Assembly (NCBI GenBank): GCA_945865645.1
Contig: CAMBEI010000019.1
Location: 1 to 41,890, forward strand
Reading direction: 5' to 3'
Origin: Chitinophaga pinensis
Lineage (GTDB): Bacteria > Bacteroidota > Bacteroidia > Chitinophagales > Chitinophagaceae
DNA: 41,890 nt
Shown piece after piece: positions 9,455-17,449 of the stretch. Within the stretch, counting starts at the first letter, position 1; each line of letters starts with the position of its first letter. The notes beneath the pieces are model-generated. The model did not search any database, was not told where the DNA came from, and saw only the letters and a list, made by a program, of their open reading frames with translations. The position numbers and the translations under genes were made by a program.

Positions 9455-9619
9455 TGATTATTTCATTTTTAAATCGGTTCACAATCATATATAACTCCCC
9501 TTTATCCATATATAAGTTAAATGAGATGTTTAGTTAACGAAGATAAGTAATTTGTTTGGAGAATCTATACAGAGAGCCTGTTTGCCAATTGTGATCTTGC
9601 TTTAACTTAAAAAAGTGAC

Positions 9620-9901
9620 TTATTTTACCTTATCCAACTGCTGCTCAATTTTTAGCAAAACATTGGTCATTTCTTTTTCTAAAGCGGGATTATTATCGGC
9701 GCTAGTTTGTGTGGCATACCAGATCATTACCATGGCAATATAATCCTGCATATCCTTGCCAGAAAACTGGGTTTTAAATTCAACTATTTTTTCGTTGATG
9801 GTTTTTAAGGTGTGGCGTATGGCTTCTTCATCACTAGGATTAGTTTTTATGCGATAAGTACGATCGCCAATTACAATATTTACAGTAATGAGTTCTGCCA
9901 T
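9620..9901 (-). CDS. zapA: Cell division protein ZapA
   Basis: FtsZ-associated protein that bundles FtsZ protofilaments and stabilises the Z-ring in the cytoplasm. The 93-residue sequence starts with the typical ZapA head (ITVNIVIGDRTYRI, followed by SDEEAIR) and ends in a helical dimerisation region (MIWYATQTSADN, then a Leu/Lys-rich helix). It lies 2 nt downstream of the small coiled-coil gene, so the pair is almost certainly co-transcribed and translationally coupled. The family is recognisable despite low sequence conservation. Confidence 0.88.
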   Translation of the reverse strand: MAELITVNIVIGDRTYRIKTNPSDEEAIRHTLKTINEKIVEFKTQFSGKDMQDYIAMVMIWYATQTSADNNPALEKEMTNVLLKIEQQLDKVK

Positions 9902-9903
9902 AA

Positions 9904-10191
9904 TTATTCACTTAGTATGCCAATACATTTATCTATTTCCCGAATGTACTGATTGATGTTTTTTTCAAATACTTTTTTATCTGTTTCATTCATTTTACCG
10001 GCAGCAGCTTTTAAAATGATTAACTTTTCCTGCATGGTTATAATCTGCTGATTATCTTTTTCTTTGCTTTCCTTTAATGTTGAAATTAATTCGCTTTGTC
10101 GCTTATTGTCTTTTTGCAATAGCTGGTAGTTCTTCAGTAATTGCTGAAGTTTTTCGTTAACGCGGTTGATATTTTTTTCTAAATCACTCAT
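9904..10191 (-). CDS. Small coiled-coil protein next to zapA
   Basis: A 95-residue, highly charged protein that is almost entirely helical. Its heptad-like Leu/Ile spacing (INRVNEKLQQLLKNYQLL and similar) indicates a coiled coil. It has no signal peptide, membrane segment or cysteine. It is not a family I can name. In size, composition and position it resembles the coiled-coil partner ZapB, so a Z-ring role is a reasonable guess from context only. The gene starts 33 bp after pheT and ends 2 nt before zapA, and a TACTTTTG promoter box lies 11 nt upstream of its ATG, inside the end of the pheT region. Confidence 0.8.
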   Translation of the reverse strand: MSDLEKNINRVNEKLQQLLKNYQLLQKDNKRQSELISTLKESKEKDNQQIITMQEKLIILKAAAGKMNETDKKVFEKNINQYIREIDKCIGILSE

Positions 10192-10202
10192 AAGGGTTGT
10201 TA

Positions 10203-10210
10203 CAAAAGTA
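10203..10210 (-). promoter_or_regulatory. -7 promoter element ahead of the coiled-coil/zapA pair
   Basis: The minus strand reads TACTTTTG, an exact TAnnTTTG match, with only 11 nt between the box and the ATG of the coiled-coil gene. It would let that gene and zapA be expressed independently of pheT, with a very short leader. Confidence 0.45.
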
Positions 10211-10224
10211 ATAATTGGTAAAGA

Positions 10225-12651
10225 TTATTTTCTTATTTCTGCGCCTAATTCTTTTTCATAAGCTCCACTAATCTTATTCATCATATCGTCAATCTCTTTA
10301 TCAGTAAGTGTTTTCTCTTCATCTAAAAAAGTAAAACTAACGGCCATTGATTTTTTACCAGCTCCAATTTTTTCACTTTCAAATATATCAAACAAACTTA
10401 TTGCTTTTAATTTATTTATTCTGATATTATTTGTGGTTTTTTCAAGTGCTTCAAAAGACAAATTTTTATTTACAATAATAGCAAGGTCGCGGTTTACAGC
10501 TGGGTATTTGGTAATGTCTTTGTGCTGTATATTTATTTTTTTATTAATATTAAGTAAGTCGTCCCAATGTAAATCTGCATAAAAAACGGGTTGCTTTATA
10601 TCAAAATTTTCTAGTTTCTTTTTACTAGCCATACCTATTTCTGCAATTATTATATTTTTAATAATTGCCTGCAAGTTGTTTGATAAATCCATGTTTTCTG
10701 ATGCAGAATATGAATCAACTTTTAATCCTAATACATTAATTATTTTTTCAAAAATTGCTTTTATAAAATAAAAATCTATTTCTTTTCCTTTTTCTTTCCA
10801 GCTATCAGGGTTTGTATTACCTGTAACATAAATGCTGAGGTGGTTATTTTCAATATATTTTCCAGCCTCATTAATCGCATAGGTTTTTCCAAATTCAAAG
10901 AATTTTAAATCATTATTTTTTCTATTTAAATTATAAGCAATGGAGGCTAACCCTGTTTCCATCATAAATGGCCGCAGTATATTTAGCTCTTCACTTAAAT
11001 TATTAATCATCTTTACTGTTTTTTGCAAAACAGTATCGTTATAATAGGCAGCATTAGTAATGGAATTTGTAAATATTTCTTGAAATCCAGATCCAATAAG
11101 TGATTCGGCTGTCTTTTCTGTATAGGCTGTTTCATGTGCTAGCCACTCCACCGATGGCGCGATGGTAATTAAGTTTGGAATATCTACATTATCTAACCCA
11201 TCTATCCGCATTATTTCTTCTACAATATCAGCAGCAATACTGACATCGGGTTTACTTAAAGGAACCGAAAATCGCATTTCATCATCACCTTCCTTCAAGA
11301 GTTCAAATCCTAAACTGCTTAAAATATTTTTAATAGTATCGCCATGATAATTTTTGCCGCTTAATTTTTTTAAGTAATGATATTTAAGTGATACTTCTGT
11401 TTTTTGTTTTGGAGTAGGATAAACATCAATAATATTACTTACAATTTTGCCGCCAGCAATTTCTTTAATCAACATAGCTGTTCTTTTTAAAACCTGAACG
11501 GCGTTGCTAATGTCTACCCCTTTTTCAAAACGAGTAGCGGCATCTGTTCGAAGGCTATGGCGTAAAGATGTTTTGCGAATTGTAGTTGGATTGAACCAAG
11601 CACTTTCTATAAAAATATTTTTGGTTGTACTAGAAACACCGCTGTGCATACCACCATATACTCCACCAATACACATGGGCTCATCTCCATTACAGATCAT
11701 TAAGTCTGCAGAAGTAAGTTTTCTTTCTTTTTCATCTAATGTAATAAACACTGTTGCTTCGGGTAAATTTTTAATGACCACTTTTTTACTGGTGATTGCA
11801 TCAGCGTCAAAAGCATGAAGCGGCTGTCCAGTTTCGTGTAAAATGAAATTAGTAATATCCACTATATTATTAATTGGACGTACGCCAATACTTTTTAATT
11901 TTTGTTGCAGCCAATCTGGGCTATCATTAATCGTTACACCCTCGATACTTACACCAGAATAACGCTGACAGTCTTCGGGATTTTCAATAATCACCTGCAT
12001 TTGCAACCCCTGTTTATCAGGTTTAAAATTATTTTTAAATGGAGATTTTACAATAGTCTCTTTTTTGTTATGGTGAGATAAATATGCGCAAACATCTTTA
12101 GCTACCCCTAGATGACTCATTGCATCTATACGGTTTGGGGTAAGGCCAATTTCAAAAATATAATCTATGGTTAGGTTAAAGAATTGCGCAGCTGGTATGC
12201 CAATGTTTGTATCATTTGGCAGTATCATAATACCAGTATGGTTTTCGCCCAAACCAATTTCGTCTTCGGCACAAATCATACCATAGCTTTCTACACCCCT
12301 AATTTTTGCTTTTTTAATACTTAAAGGTTGGCCAGTAATTGGATAAATAATTGATCCAATAGTAGCAACAATTACTTTTTGTCCGGCAGCTACATTTGGG
12401 GCACCGCAAACAATTTGCAAGTTTTTATTAGCGCCAATATGTACAGTTGTTAGGATTAATTTATCTGCATCAGGATGCTTTTGACAGCTTATAACCTCGC
12501 CAATAACTAAGCCATGTAAGCTTCCTTTAACTGCTTCTTTTTTTTCCAAACTTTCTACTTCAAGTCCAATAGAAGTGAGAATCTTACTCAACTTTTCAGG
12601 TTCAATAATTTCGGGCAAATATTCACTAAGCCAGTTATAACTAATAATCAT
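10225..12651 (-). CDS. pheT: Phenylalanyl-tRNA synthetase beta subunit
   Basis: Beta chain of the alpha2-beta2 enzyme that charges tRNA-Phe. Domains in order are an EMAP/tRNA-binding OB fold (about 40-155, with HPDADKL and VCGAPNV), the B3/B4 editing region, the B5 domain (about 400-475), the catalytic-like core, and a C-terminal ferredoxin-like anticodon-binding domain (about 715-808, with KYPAVNRDLAIIV). The full 808-residue length is normal. The alpha subunit gene pheS is not adjacent and not in this window, so the two subunits are encoded apart. It is the first gene of the minus-strand block; a TATCTTTG promoter box lies 27 nt upstream of its ATG. Confidence 0.98.
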   Translation of the reverse strand: MIISYNWLSEYLPEIIEPEKLSKILTSIGLEVESLEKKEAVKGSLHGLVIGEVISCQKHPDADKLILTTVHIGANKNLQIVCGAPNVAAGQKVIVATIGSIIYPITGQPLSIKKAKIRGVESYGMICAEDEIGLGENHTGIMILPNDTNIGIPAAQFFNLTIDYIFEIGLTPNRIDAMSHLGVAKDVCAYLSHHNKKETIVKSPFKNNFKPDKQGLQMQVIIENPEDCQRYSGVSIEGVTINDSPDWLQQKLKSIGVRPINNIVDITNFILHETGQPLHAFDADAITSKKVVIKNLPEATVFITLDEKERKLTSADLMICNGDEPMCIGGVYGGMHSGVSSTTKNIFIESAWFNPTTIRKTSLRHSLRTDAATRFEKGVDISNAVQVLKRTAMLIKEIAGGKIVSNIIDVYPTPKQKTEVSLKYHYLKKLSGKNYHGDTIKNILSSLGFELLKEGDDEMRFSVPLSKPDVSIAADIVEEIMRIDGLDNVDIPNLITIAPSVEWLAHETAYTEKTAESLIGSGFQEIFTNSITNAAYYNDTVLQKTVKMINNLSEELNILRPFMMETGLASIAYNLNRKNNDLKFFEFGKTYAINEAGKYIENNHLSIYVTGNTNPDSWKEKGKEIDFYFIKAIFEKIINVLGLKVDSYSASENMDLSNNLQAIIKNIIIAEIGMASKKKLENFDIKQPVFYADLHWDDLLNINKKINIQHKDITKYPAVNRDLAIIVNKNLSFEALEKTTNNIRINKLKAISLFDIFESEKIGAGKKSMAVSFTFLDEEKTLTDKEIDDMMNKISGAYEKELGAEIRK

Positions 12652-12678
12652 TTAGGTAATTAAATTTACTATTGTTAA

Positions 12679-12686
12679 CAAAGATA
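12679..12686 (-). promoter_or_regulatory. -7 promoter element for pheT
   Basis: The minus strand reads TATCTTTG, an exact TAnnTTTG match, 27 nt before the pheT ATG. No upstream TTTG at normal spacing is evident. Confidence 0.5.
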
Positions 12687-12952
12687 ATGATTCGAAGGAT
12701 ATCCGTTTGCTTTGCTACTATGATTGAAAATGATAATTGCACTATCTCATTTAGTACCCCGTTCCTGTTATTAAATTACAAATTTTTTTGAAACACCTGC
12801 ACAATAAATAGAAATAAGCTACATTCTGATATTAAGATAAACAAATAGACAAAAGTATATTTAAAGTGAAGAAAAAAATAAGGGACCTATATAATGTGTG
12901 CATAATCTGATTGGTAACCCAACTCTATTTGAATATCATCTGTTAATAACAC

Positions 12953-12961
12953 TGTGGATAA
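12953..12961 (-). promoter_or_regulatory. Perfect consensus DnaA box upstream of dnaB
   Basis: TGTGGATAA is the exact reverse complement of TTATCCACA. Two weaker relatives with two mismatches each lie close by: TGTTAATAA at 12941 and TGTGAATAC at 12985. A single perfect 9-mer is not rare by chance in 42 kb, so the meaning rests on its place in the dnaB upstream region. Confidence 0.4.
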
Positions 12962-13031
12962 CAAGTTTAAAAGCTATCTTCGTCTGTGAATACAAGGTGG
13001 AAAATTAGCATAATAAAACTAGGAGGTAAGG

Positions 13032-13067
13032 ATGTTAATATACTATAACATTTTGCCTTTATCTTAG
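13032..13067 (+). CDS. Possible 11-codon leader ORF before dnaB
   Basis: ATG at 13032 is preceded by a perfect AGGAGGT (13021-13027) at 4-nt spacing. It opens an 11-codon frame, MLIYYNILPLS, that ends in TAG 43 nt before the dnaB ATG. Such strong Shine-Dalgarno sites are rare in Bacteroidota. It may be a leader peptide, or the match may be accidental, since a TATCTTAG promoter-like box overlaps its end. Confidence 0.25.
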   Translation: MLIYYNILPLS

Positions 13068-13110
13068 CTGCCCATCAAACAATAAGCCTTAAAAATAACA
13101 GCAAAGGAAC

Positions 13111-14661
13111 ATGGAACTTACAAATTTTAATAAAGACAAAAAATTGCGCCGTAAAGCGCCACTTGACTTAGGAAACATTATGTATGGTAAAGTTCCGCCT
13201 CAGGCAAAGGAACTAGAAGAAGCAGTACTTGGGGCTATTATGCTCGAAAAAAGTGCGTTTGATACCGTGGTGGAAATATTAAAGCCAGAGTGTTTTTATC
13301 TAGATGCTAATCAGCGGATATACAAAGCTATGCAAGGGTTGGCTATTAAAAACTTACCTATAGATTTATTAACAGTTGTTGAAGAACTAAAATTTAGAGA
13401 AGAGTTGGATACTGTAGGTGGTCCATATTATGTAACTAAATTAACCAATGCTGTTGTTTCTTCTGCTAATATAGATGCTCACTCCAGAATTGTTTTACAG
13501 AAATTTATTCAGCGTGAATTAATTCGTATTAGTGGCGAAATTATTGGAGATGCTTACGAAGATAGCACAGACGTTTTTGATATGCTTGATGAAGCGGAGA
13601 GTAAACTGTTTGAAATAACTAATAACCACCTTCGCAAAAATTTTGATAGTATTGATTCGGTATTGGTAAAAACTATTGAGCGTATTGAAGATATGCGGAA
13701 TAGGCAAGAGAATATAACGGGTGTTCCTACTGGCTTTCCCTCTTTGGATAGAATTACTTATGGATGGCAATCTACTGACTTGATTGTTTTGGCAGCAAGA
13801 CCTTCTGTTGGTAAAACTGCATTTGCATTAAACTTAGCTAGGAGCGCAGCTTTACATCCTACTAAGCCTACTGCAGTTGGTTTTTTTAGTTTAGAGATGA
13901 GTAGCGGACAGTTGGTGCAAAGAATTTTAAGCGCTGAAAGCGAAATATGGCTGGAAAAAATTGCACGTGGTAAATTAGAAGAACATGAAATGAAACAATT
14001 ATATAAAAATGGTATTGAGCGTTTATCTAAAGCGCCCATTTTTATTGATGATACAGCAGCACTAAATATTTTTGAATTAAGGGCTAAATGTAGGAGGTTA
14101 AAAAATAAACACAATGTCGGTCTCATTATTATTGATTATTTACAATTGATGAGCGGGGCTGGTGAAAATCGCAATGGAAACAGAGAGCAGGAAATTAGTC
14201 GTATATCAAGAGATTTGAAAGGACTTGCAAAAGAATTACAGGTTCCCATTATTGCCTTATCACAGTTAAGTAGGGAGGTGGAGAAAAGAAAAGAGGGTGC
14301 AAAAGTTCCGCAGCTGAGTGATTTGCGTGAGTCGGGAGCTATTGAGCAGGATGCAGATTTGGTTATGTTTATGTTTCGTCCCGAGTACTACGATATTAAC
14401 GAAACCAAAGATGGCGAAAGTAATAAGGGAGATACATTTTTAAAAATTGCTAAACATCGTAATGGCAGTTTGGAAACAATAAAATTGAAAGCATTATTGC
14501 ATATTCAAAAATTTATTGAAGAAAATGGAGCTAGTGATTTTGCTAGCGGCACATCTGGAGGAAACTGGAAACAAATTAAAAGTGATGATGGAGATGGAGC
14601 AAAAATGTATATTCAAAAGCCTAGTAAGATGAACGACGAAGAGTATGATACGGATGAATAG
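13111..14661 (+). CDS. dnaB: Replicative DNA helicase DnaB
   Basis: Hexameric helicase that unwinds DNA 5'-3' at the replication fork and recruits primase. The N-terminal DnaB domain (about 30-135) is followed by a RecA-like motor with Walker A RPSVGKTA (230-237), a Walker B region LIIIDYLQLMSG, the PIIALSQLSREVEKR motif and the arginine-finger segment near DLRESGAIEQDAD. The 516-residue length is ordinary; no intein interrupts the Walker A. An acidic, low-complexity tail of about 40 residues ends the protein (DDGDGAK, DEEYDTDE). It is divergent from pheT, with a DnaA-box-containing upstream region, and rsmE follows 107 bp downstream. Confidence 0.98.
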   Translation: MELTNFNKDKKLRRKAPLDLGNIMYGKVPPQAKELEEAVLGAIMLEKSAFDTVVEILKPECFYLDANQRIYKAMQGLAIKNLPIDLLTVVEELKFREELDTVGGPYYVTKLTNAVVSSANIDAHSRIVLQKFIQRELIRISGEIIGDAYEDSTDVFDMLDEAESKLFEITNNHLRKNFDSIDSVLVKTIERIEDMRNRQENITGVPTGFPSLDRITYGWQSTDLIVLAARPSVGKTAFALNLARSAALHPTKPTAVGFFSLEMSSGQLVQRILSAESEIWLEKIARGKLEEHEMKQLYKNGIERLSKAPIFIDDTAALNIFELRAKCRRLKNKHNVGLIIIDYLQLMSGAGENRNGNREQEISRISRDLKGLAKELQVPIIALSQLSREVEKRKEGAKVPQLSDLRESGAIEQDADLVMFMFRPEYYDINETKDGESNKGDTFLKIAKHRNGSLETIKLKALLHIQKFIEENGASDFASGTSGGNWKQIKSDDGDGAKMYIQKPSKMNDEEYDTDE

Positions 14662-14768
14662 TTGTATAAGTAGGTAAAACTTATTTGCAAAAGATAGTCA
14701 AAATTTTTATTTTATAATATTTTATAAGGAATAAAAAATTCCATTTATTTCTCATTCTTTTTGTAATA

Positions 14769-15476
14769 ATGGCATTACCTTTTTTTTATAAAGAAGATTT
14801 AGTTGTATCAAGCACAAATGTAGTGCTAGATGAATCTACTAGTAAGCATATAGTGCAAGTATTGCGTATGCAAAACGGCGAGCAATTACAGCTTACCAAT
14901 GGTAAAGGTGCTTTATTTACGGTTGAAATAACAGATAATAATAGAAAAAAATGCACAGTAAAAGTTATTGAAAAACTCAAAATTAAAAATTCAAAACTCA
15001 ACATATCTATTGGGATATCTTTAATTAAAAACGCCACCCGCTTTGAATGGTTTTTAGAAAAAGCAACCGAAATTGGGGTATCAGAAATTATACCGCTTAT
15101 TTGTAGTAGAACCGAAAAAAATACTTTTAAGTTAGATCGGATGAAAAGTATTTTAGTGAGTGCAATGCTGCAAAGCAAGCAATGCTGGTTGCCTGTATTG
15201 CAAGAGCCAATAAGATTTAATCAGGTGGTAAAATCGGCACCACATCAGCAAAAATTTATTGCACATTGTATTGATGATACAAAAAGAAATCTGGCAGATC
15301 TTAATAATGAGTCCTTAAGCTCTAAAATTATTTTAATTGGACCTGAAGGAGATTTTACAATGGATGAAATTGAAATGGCTTTGCAAAGTCATTATAATGC
15401 AGTAACCCTCGGCGAAACTAGATTGAGAACAGAAACGGCTGGAATAGTTGCTGCTAGCTTACTTCGCTTGATCTGA
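14769..15476 (+). CDS. rsmE: 16S rRNA (uracil-1498-N3)-methyltransferase
   Basis: SPOUT-class methyltransferase that methylates U1498 of 16S rRNA using S-adenosylmethionine. An N-terminal PUA-like RNA-binding domain (about 1-75, with HIVQVLRM) precedes the knotted methyltransferase domain with EKATEIGV, LIGPEGDFT and LGETRLRTETAG, the SAM-binding knot signatures. The 235 residues are a normal length. The end of the gene overlaps the end of the convergent TerC-family gene by 18 bp, so the two transcripts must share their 3' ends. Confidence 0.96.
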   Translation: MALPFFYKEDLVVSSTNVVLDESTSKHIVQVLRMQNGEQLQLTNGKGALFTVEITDNNRKKCTVKVIEKLKIKNSKLNISIGISLIKNATRFEWFLEKATEIGVSEIIPLICSRTEKNTFKLDRMKSILVSAMLQSKQCWLPVLQEPIRFNQVVKSAPHQQKFIAHCIDDTKRNLADLNNESLSSKIILIGPEGDFTMDEIEMALQSHYNAVTLGETRLRTETAGIVAASLLRLI

Positions 15477-16265
15477 TAACTCTTCTTCCTCATTTACAAG
15501 CGTAGGTTCATTTAATTCAACTACACGATTTTTGTTCATGCGTTTTCGCATTAGCATATTCAATAACTCTACCATAAAAGAAAATGCCATACCAAAATAA
15601 ATATAGTTTTTTAAATTAAGTTGATGAGCTGCTTCTGCATTCCAACCTTCCATAATTAGGCTAAGGCCAATCATAACCAGAAATGAAAGTGCTAGCATTT
15701 TTAGTGCTGGGTGTTTATGAATAAAACTAGAAATAACAGGACTAAATAAAAACATGATCGTCATCGCAATAACTACAGCAGCGATCATAATCTCCACATA
15801 TTGTGCAGTACCTCCTGCGGTGATAATGCTATCGAAAGAAAAAACTGCATCAATCAAAATAATTTGCCCGATGGCATTACCTAAGGAAATTTTTTTATTT
15901 TTTTGTGAAGAAGCATTGGGATCTTCACCTTCTAGTTTATGGTGTATTTCCATTACCGATTTGTAAATAAGAAATATACCGCCTGCTAGCATTACAATAC
16001 TAGCCAGATCAAAGTCCTTATTTAAAATGGTGAATACCGCTTTTCCTTTTTGAGAAAGTAGCCAACCTAGACCCAGCAACAATAAACTACGAGAAAGGAT
16101 TCCGGTGATAATCCACATACGACGAGCTTTTTTCTGATCCTTGTCTTTATTTAGTCGGTTAAGAATAATACTAACAAAAATTACGTTATCAATACCCAAC
16201 ACAACTTCCAGTACAACAAGGATAAAAAAACTGATGATACTTTCTGAGGTAAATAAATGTTCCAT
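15459..16265 (-). CDS. TerC-family integral membrane protein, probable metal exporter
   Basis: A 268-residue membrane protein with about seven predicted helices. It has the family's paired acidic motifs: GIDNVIFVSI near the N-terminus and DAVFSFDSI in the middle. TerC/Alx/YkoY proteins are linked to manganese efflux and to metal loading of exported proteins; the assignment here to manganese is inference from the family. There is no CBS or CorC domain, so it is the short form. The C-terminal tail is acidic. It overlaps rsmE tail to tail and lies only 6 bp downstream of pyrD on the same strand, suggesting joint transcription with pyrD. Confidence 0.92.
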   Translation of the reverse strand: MEHLFTSESIISFFILVVLEVVLGIDNVIFVSIILNRLNKDKDQKKARRMWIITGILSRSLLLLGLGWLLSQKGKAVFTILNKDFDLASIVMLAGGIFLIYKSVMEIHHKLEGEDPNASSQKNKKISLGNAIGQIILIDAVFSFDSIITAGGTAQYVEIMIAAVVIAMTIMFLFSPVISSFIHKHPALKMLALSFLVMIGLSLIMEGWNAEAAHQLNLKNYIYFGMAFSFMVELLNMLMRKRMNKNRVVELNEPTLVNEEEELSDQAK

Positions 16266-16271
16266 GATTAA

Positions 16272-17330
16272 TTATAATACTTTACAAATTTGTTTTACAA
16301 TACTCGGCCCTTGATAAATAAAACCGGTCCAGACCTGGACCAGTGATGCGCCTGCATCAATCTTTTCTTTTGCATCGGATCCTGTAAATATACCACCACT
16401 TGCGATAATAGGTATTTGCCCACTGGTTTTTTGATGAATGTATTTTATAATTTCGGTGCTTCTTTGTTTTAGTGGCAATCCGCTTAATCCTCCGGTTCCT
16501 ATATTTTTTATTTGGGACTTAGGACTCAGGAGTCCTTCCCGGTTAATGGTAGTATTAGATGCAACCAGACCATCTAACTTTATTTCCAAAGCCAAATTAA
16601 TTACATCATCTAGTTGTTCGTTTGTTAGATCTGGGGCTATTTTTAATAGTATTGGTTTTTGGTGTTTGAACTTTAAATTTTGACTTTGAAGATTGGTCAA
16701 TATTTTATGTAATGCATCTTTTTCCTGCAATTCTCTAAGGCCAGGTGTATTTGGACTGCTAACATTTACCACAAAATAATCTACATAATCATGCAGTTTG
16801 TTAAAGCAGGTTTCGTAATCTTTCCAGGCATCTTCATTTGGTGTAATTTTATTTTTTCCAATATTACCACCAATAACCAGTCTGCAGTTTGCAGTTTGTA
16901 GTTTGCCCGTTGTTAACTTCCAATTTTTTAGCCTTTCTGTCACCGCCTCAACACCATCATTATTAAAACCCATCCGGTTGATGAGGGCTTTGTCTTTAGG
17001 CAAACGAAATAATCGAGGTTTATCGTTTCCGCTTTGTGGTAGGGGAGTTACAGTACCTATTTCTACAAAACCAAAACCAAGGGTTTCTAATTCGTTTAGG
17101 TAAGTTGCATTTTTATCAAAGCCAGCACCAAGGCCTACTCTGTTTAAAAAATTAAGGTTATATATTTTTTTGCTTAAGCTAAGATGTATATCATCTTTAG
17201 GCCTAAAGCTTGCAGATAACATTTTTTTTAGTATATTAATTTTACACATCACCTTTAGTCCATTCATAGAGATATAGTGTACCCATTCTGGATCAAAACA
17301 AAATAAAAAAGTGCGTAGTACTTTATACAT
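16272..17330 (-). CDS. pyrD: Dihydroorotate dehydrogenase (quinone), class 2
   Basis: Oxidises dihydroorotate to orotate at the inner membrane using quinone, the fourth step of pyrimidine synthesis. The N-terminal helix expected of class 2 enzymes is present. It is followed by GLGAGFDKNA, FGFVEIGTVTPLPQ, the active-site segment VNVSSPNTPGLR with the catalytic serine, and the FMN-binding GGLSG and ASGGI motifs. I place the start at the ATG at 17330 (352 residues). A TTG nine bases further upstream is also in frame, but it belongs to a TAATTTTG promoter box only 6 nt before this ATG. The gene is divergent from the thiolase and followed closely by the TerC-family gene. Confidence 0.96.
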   Translation of the reverse strand: MYKVLRTFLFCFDPEWVHYISMNGLKVMCKINILKKMLSASFRPKDDIHLSLSKKIYNLNFLNRVGLGAGFDKNATYLNELETLGFGFVEIGTVTPLPQSGNDKPRLFRLPKDKALINRMGFNNDGVEAVTERLKNWKLTTGKLQTANCRLVIGGNIGKNKITPNEDAWKDYETCFNKLHDYVDYFVVNVSSPNTPGLRELQEKDALHKILTNLQSQNLKFKHQKPILLKIAPDLTNEQLDDVINLALEIKLDGLVASNTTINREGLLSPKSQIKNIGTGGLSGLPLKQRSTEIIKYIHQKTSGQIPIIASGGIFTGSDAKEKIDAGASLVQVWTGFIYQGPSIVKQICKVL

Positions 17331-17336
17331 TGTTGG

Positions 17337-17344
17337 CAAAATTA
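17337..17344 (-). promoter_or_regulatory. -7 promoter element immediately before pyrD
   Basis: The minus strand reads TAATTTTG, then CCAACA, then the pyrD ATG. This spacing would start transcription at or within a few bases of the start codon, giving a leaderless or almost leaderless mRNA. The same layout precedes ubiE. Confidence 0.55.
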
Positions 17345-17362
17345 AGTTACTACTTTCAGTTT

Positions 17363-17391
17363 TTTGTTTTCATTCATAAATTATAACTTTG
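17363..17391 (+). promoter_or_regulatory. Complete Bacteroidota-type promoter for the thiolase gene
   Basis: TTTG at 17363-17366, a 17-nt spacer and TAACTTTG at 17384-17391 form both elements of the phylum's primary promoter. The leader to the thiolase ATG is about 58 nt. It lies back to back with the pyrD promoter. Confidence 0.6.
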
Positions 17392-17449
17392 GGCTATAAA
17401 AGTTGCATAAACAACTATTAATAAATCAAAAGTATAAAATCTAAATAAG

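Larger units (their letters stand above)
12652..13110. other. Divergent intergenic region between pheT and dnaB
   Basis: A 459-bp AT-rich gap with no convincing protein gene. It holds the pheT promoter box at the left, a perfect DnaA box with two weaker relatives in the middle, and an AGGAGG-ATG micro-ORF before dnaB. No long repeats or RNA gene are visible. Confidence 0.6.

Noticed and set aside
9502..9510. TTATCCATA, a near DnaA box between zapA and rny
   Set aside because: It has one mismatch and is isolated, so it is expected by chance in AT-rich sequence of this length.
11290..11310. A GTTCAAATCC-like stretch resembling a tRNA T-arm
   Set aside because: It lies inside pheT coding sequence, and no acceptor or anticodon arms can be drawn around it.
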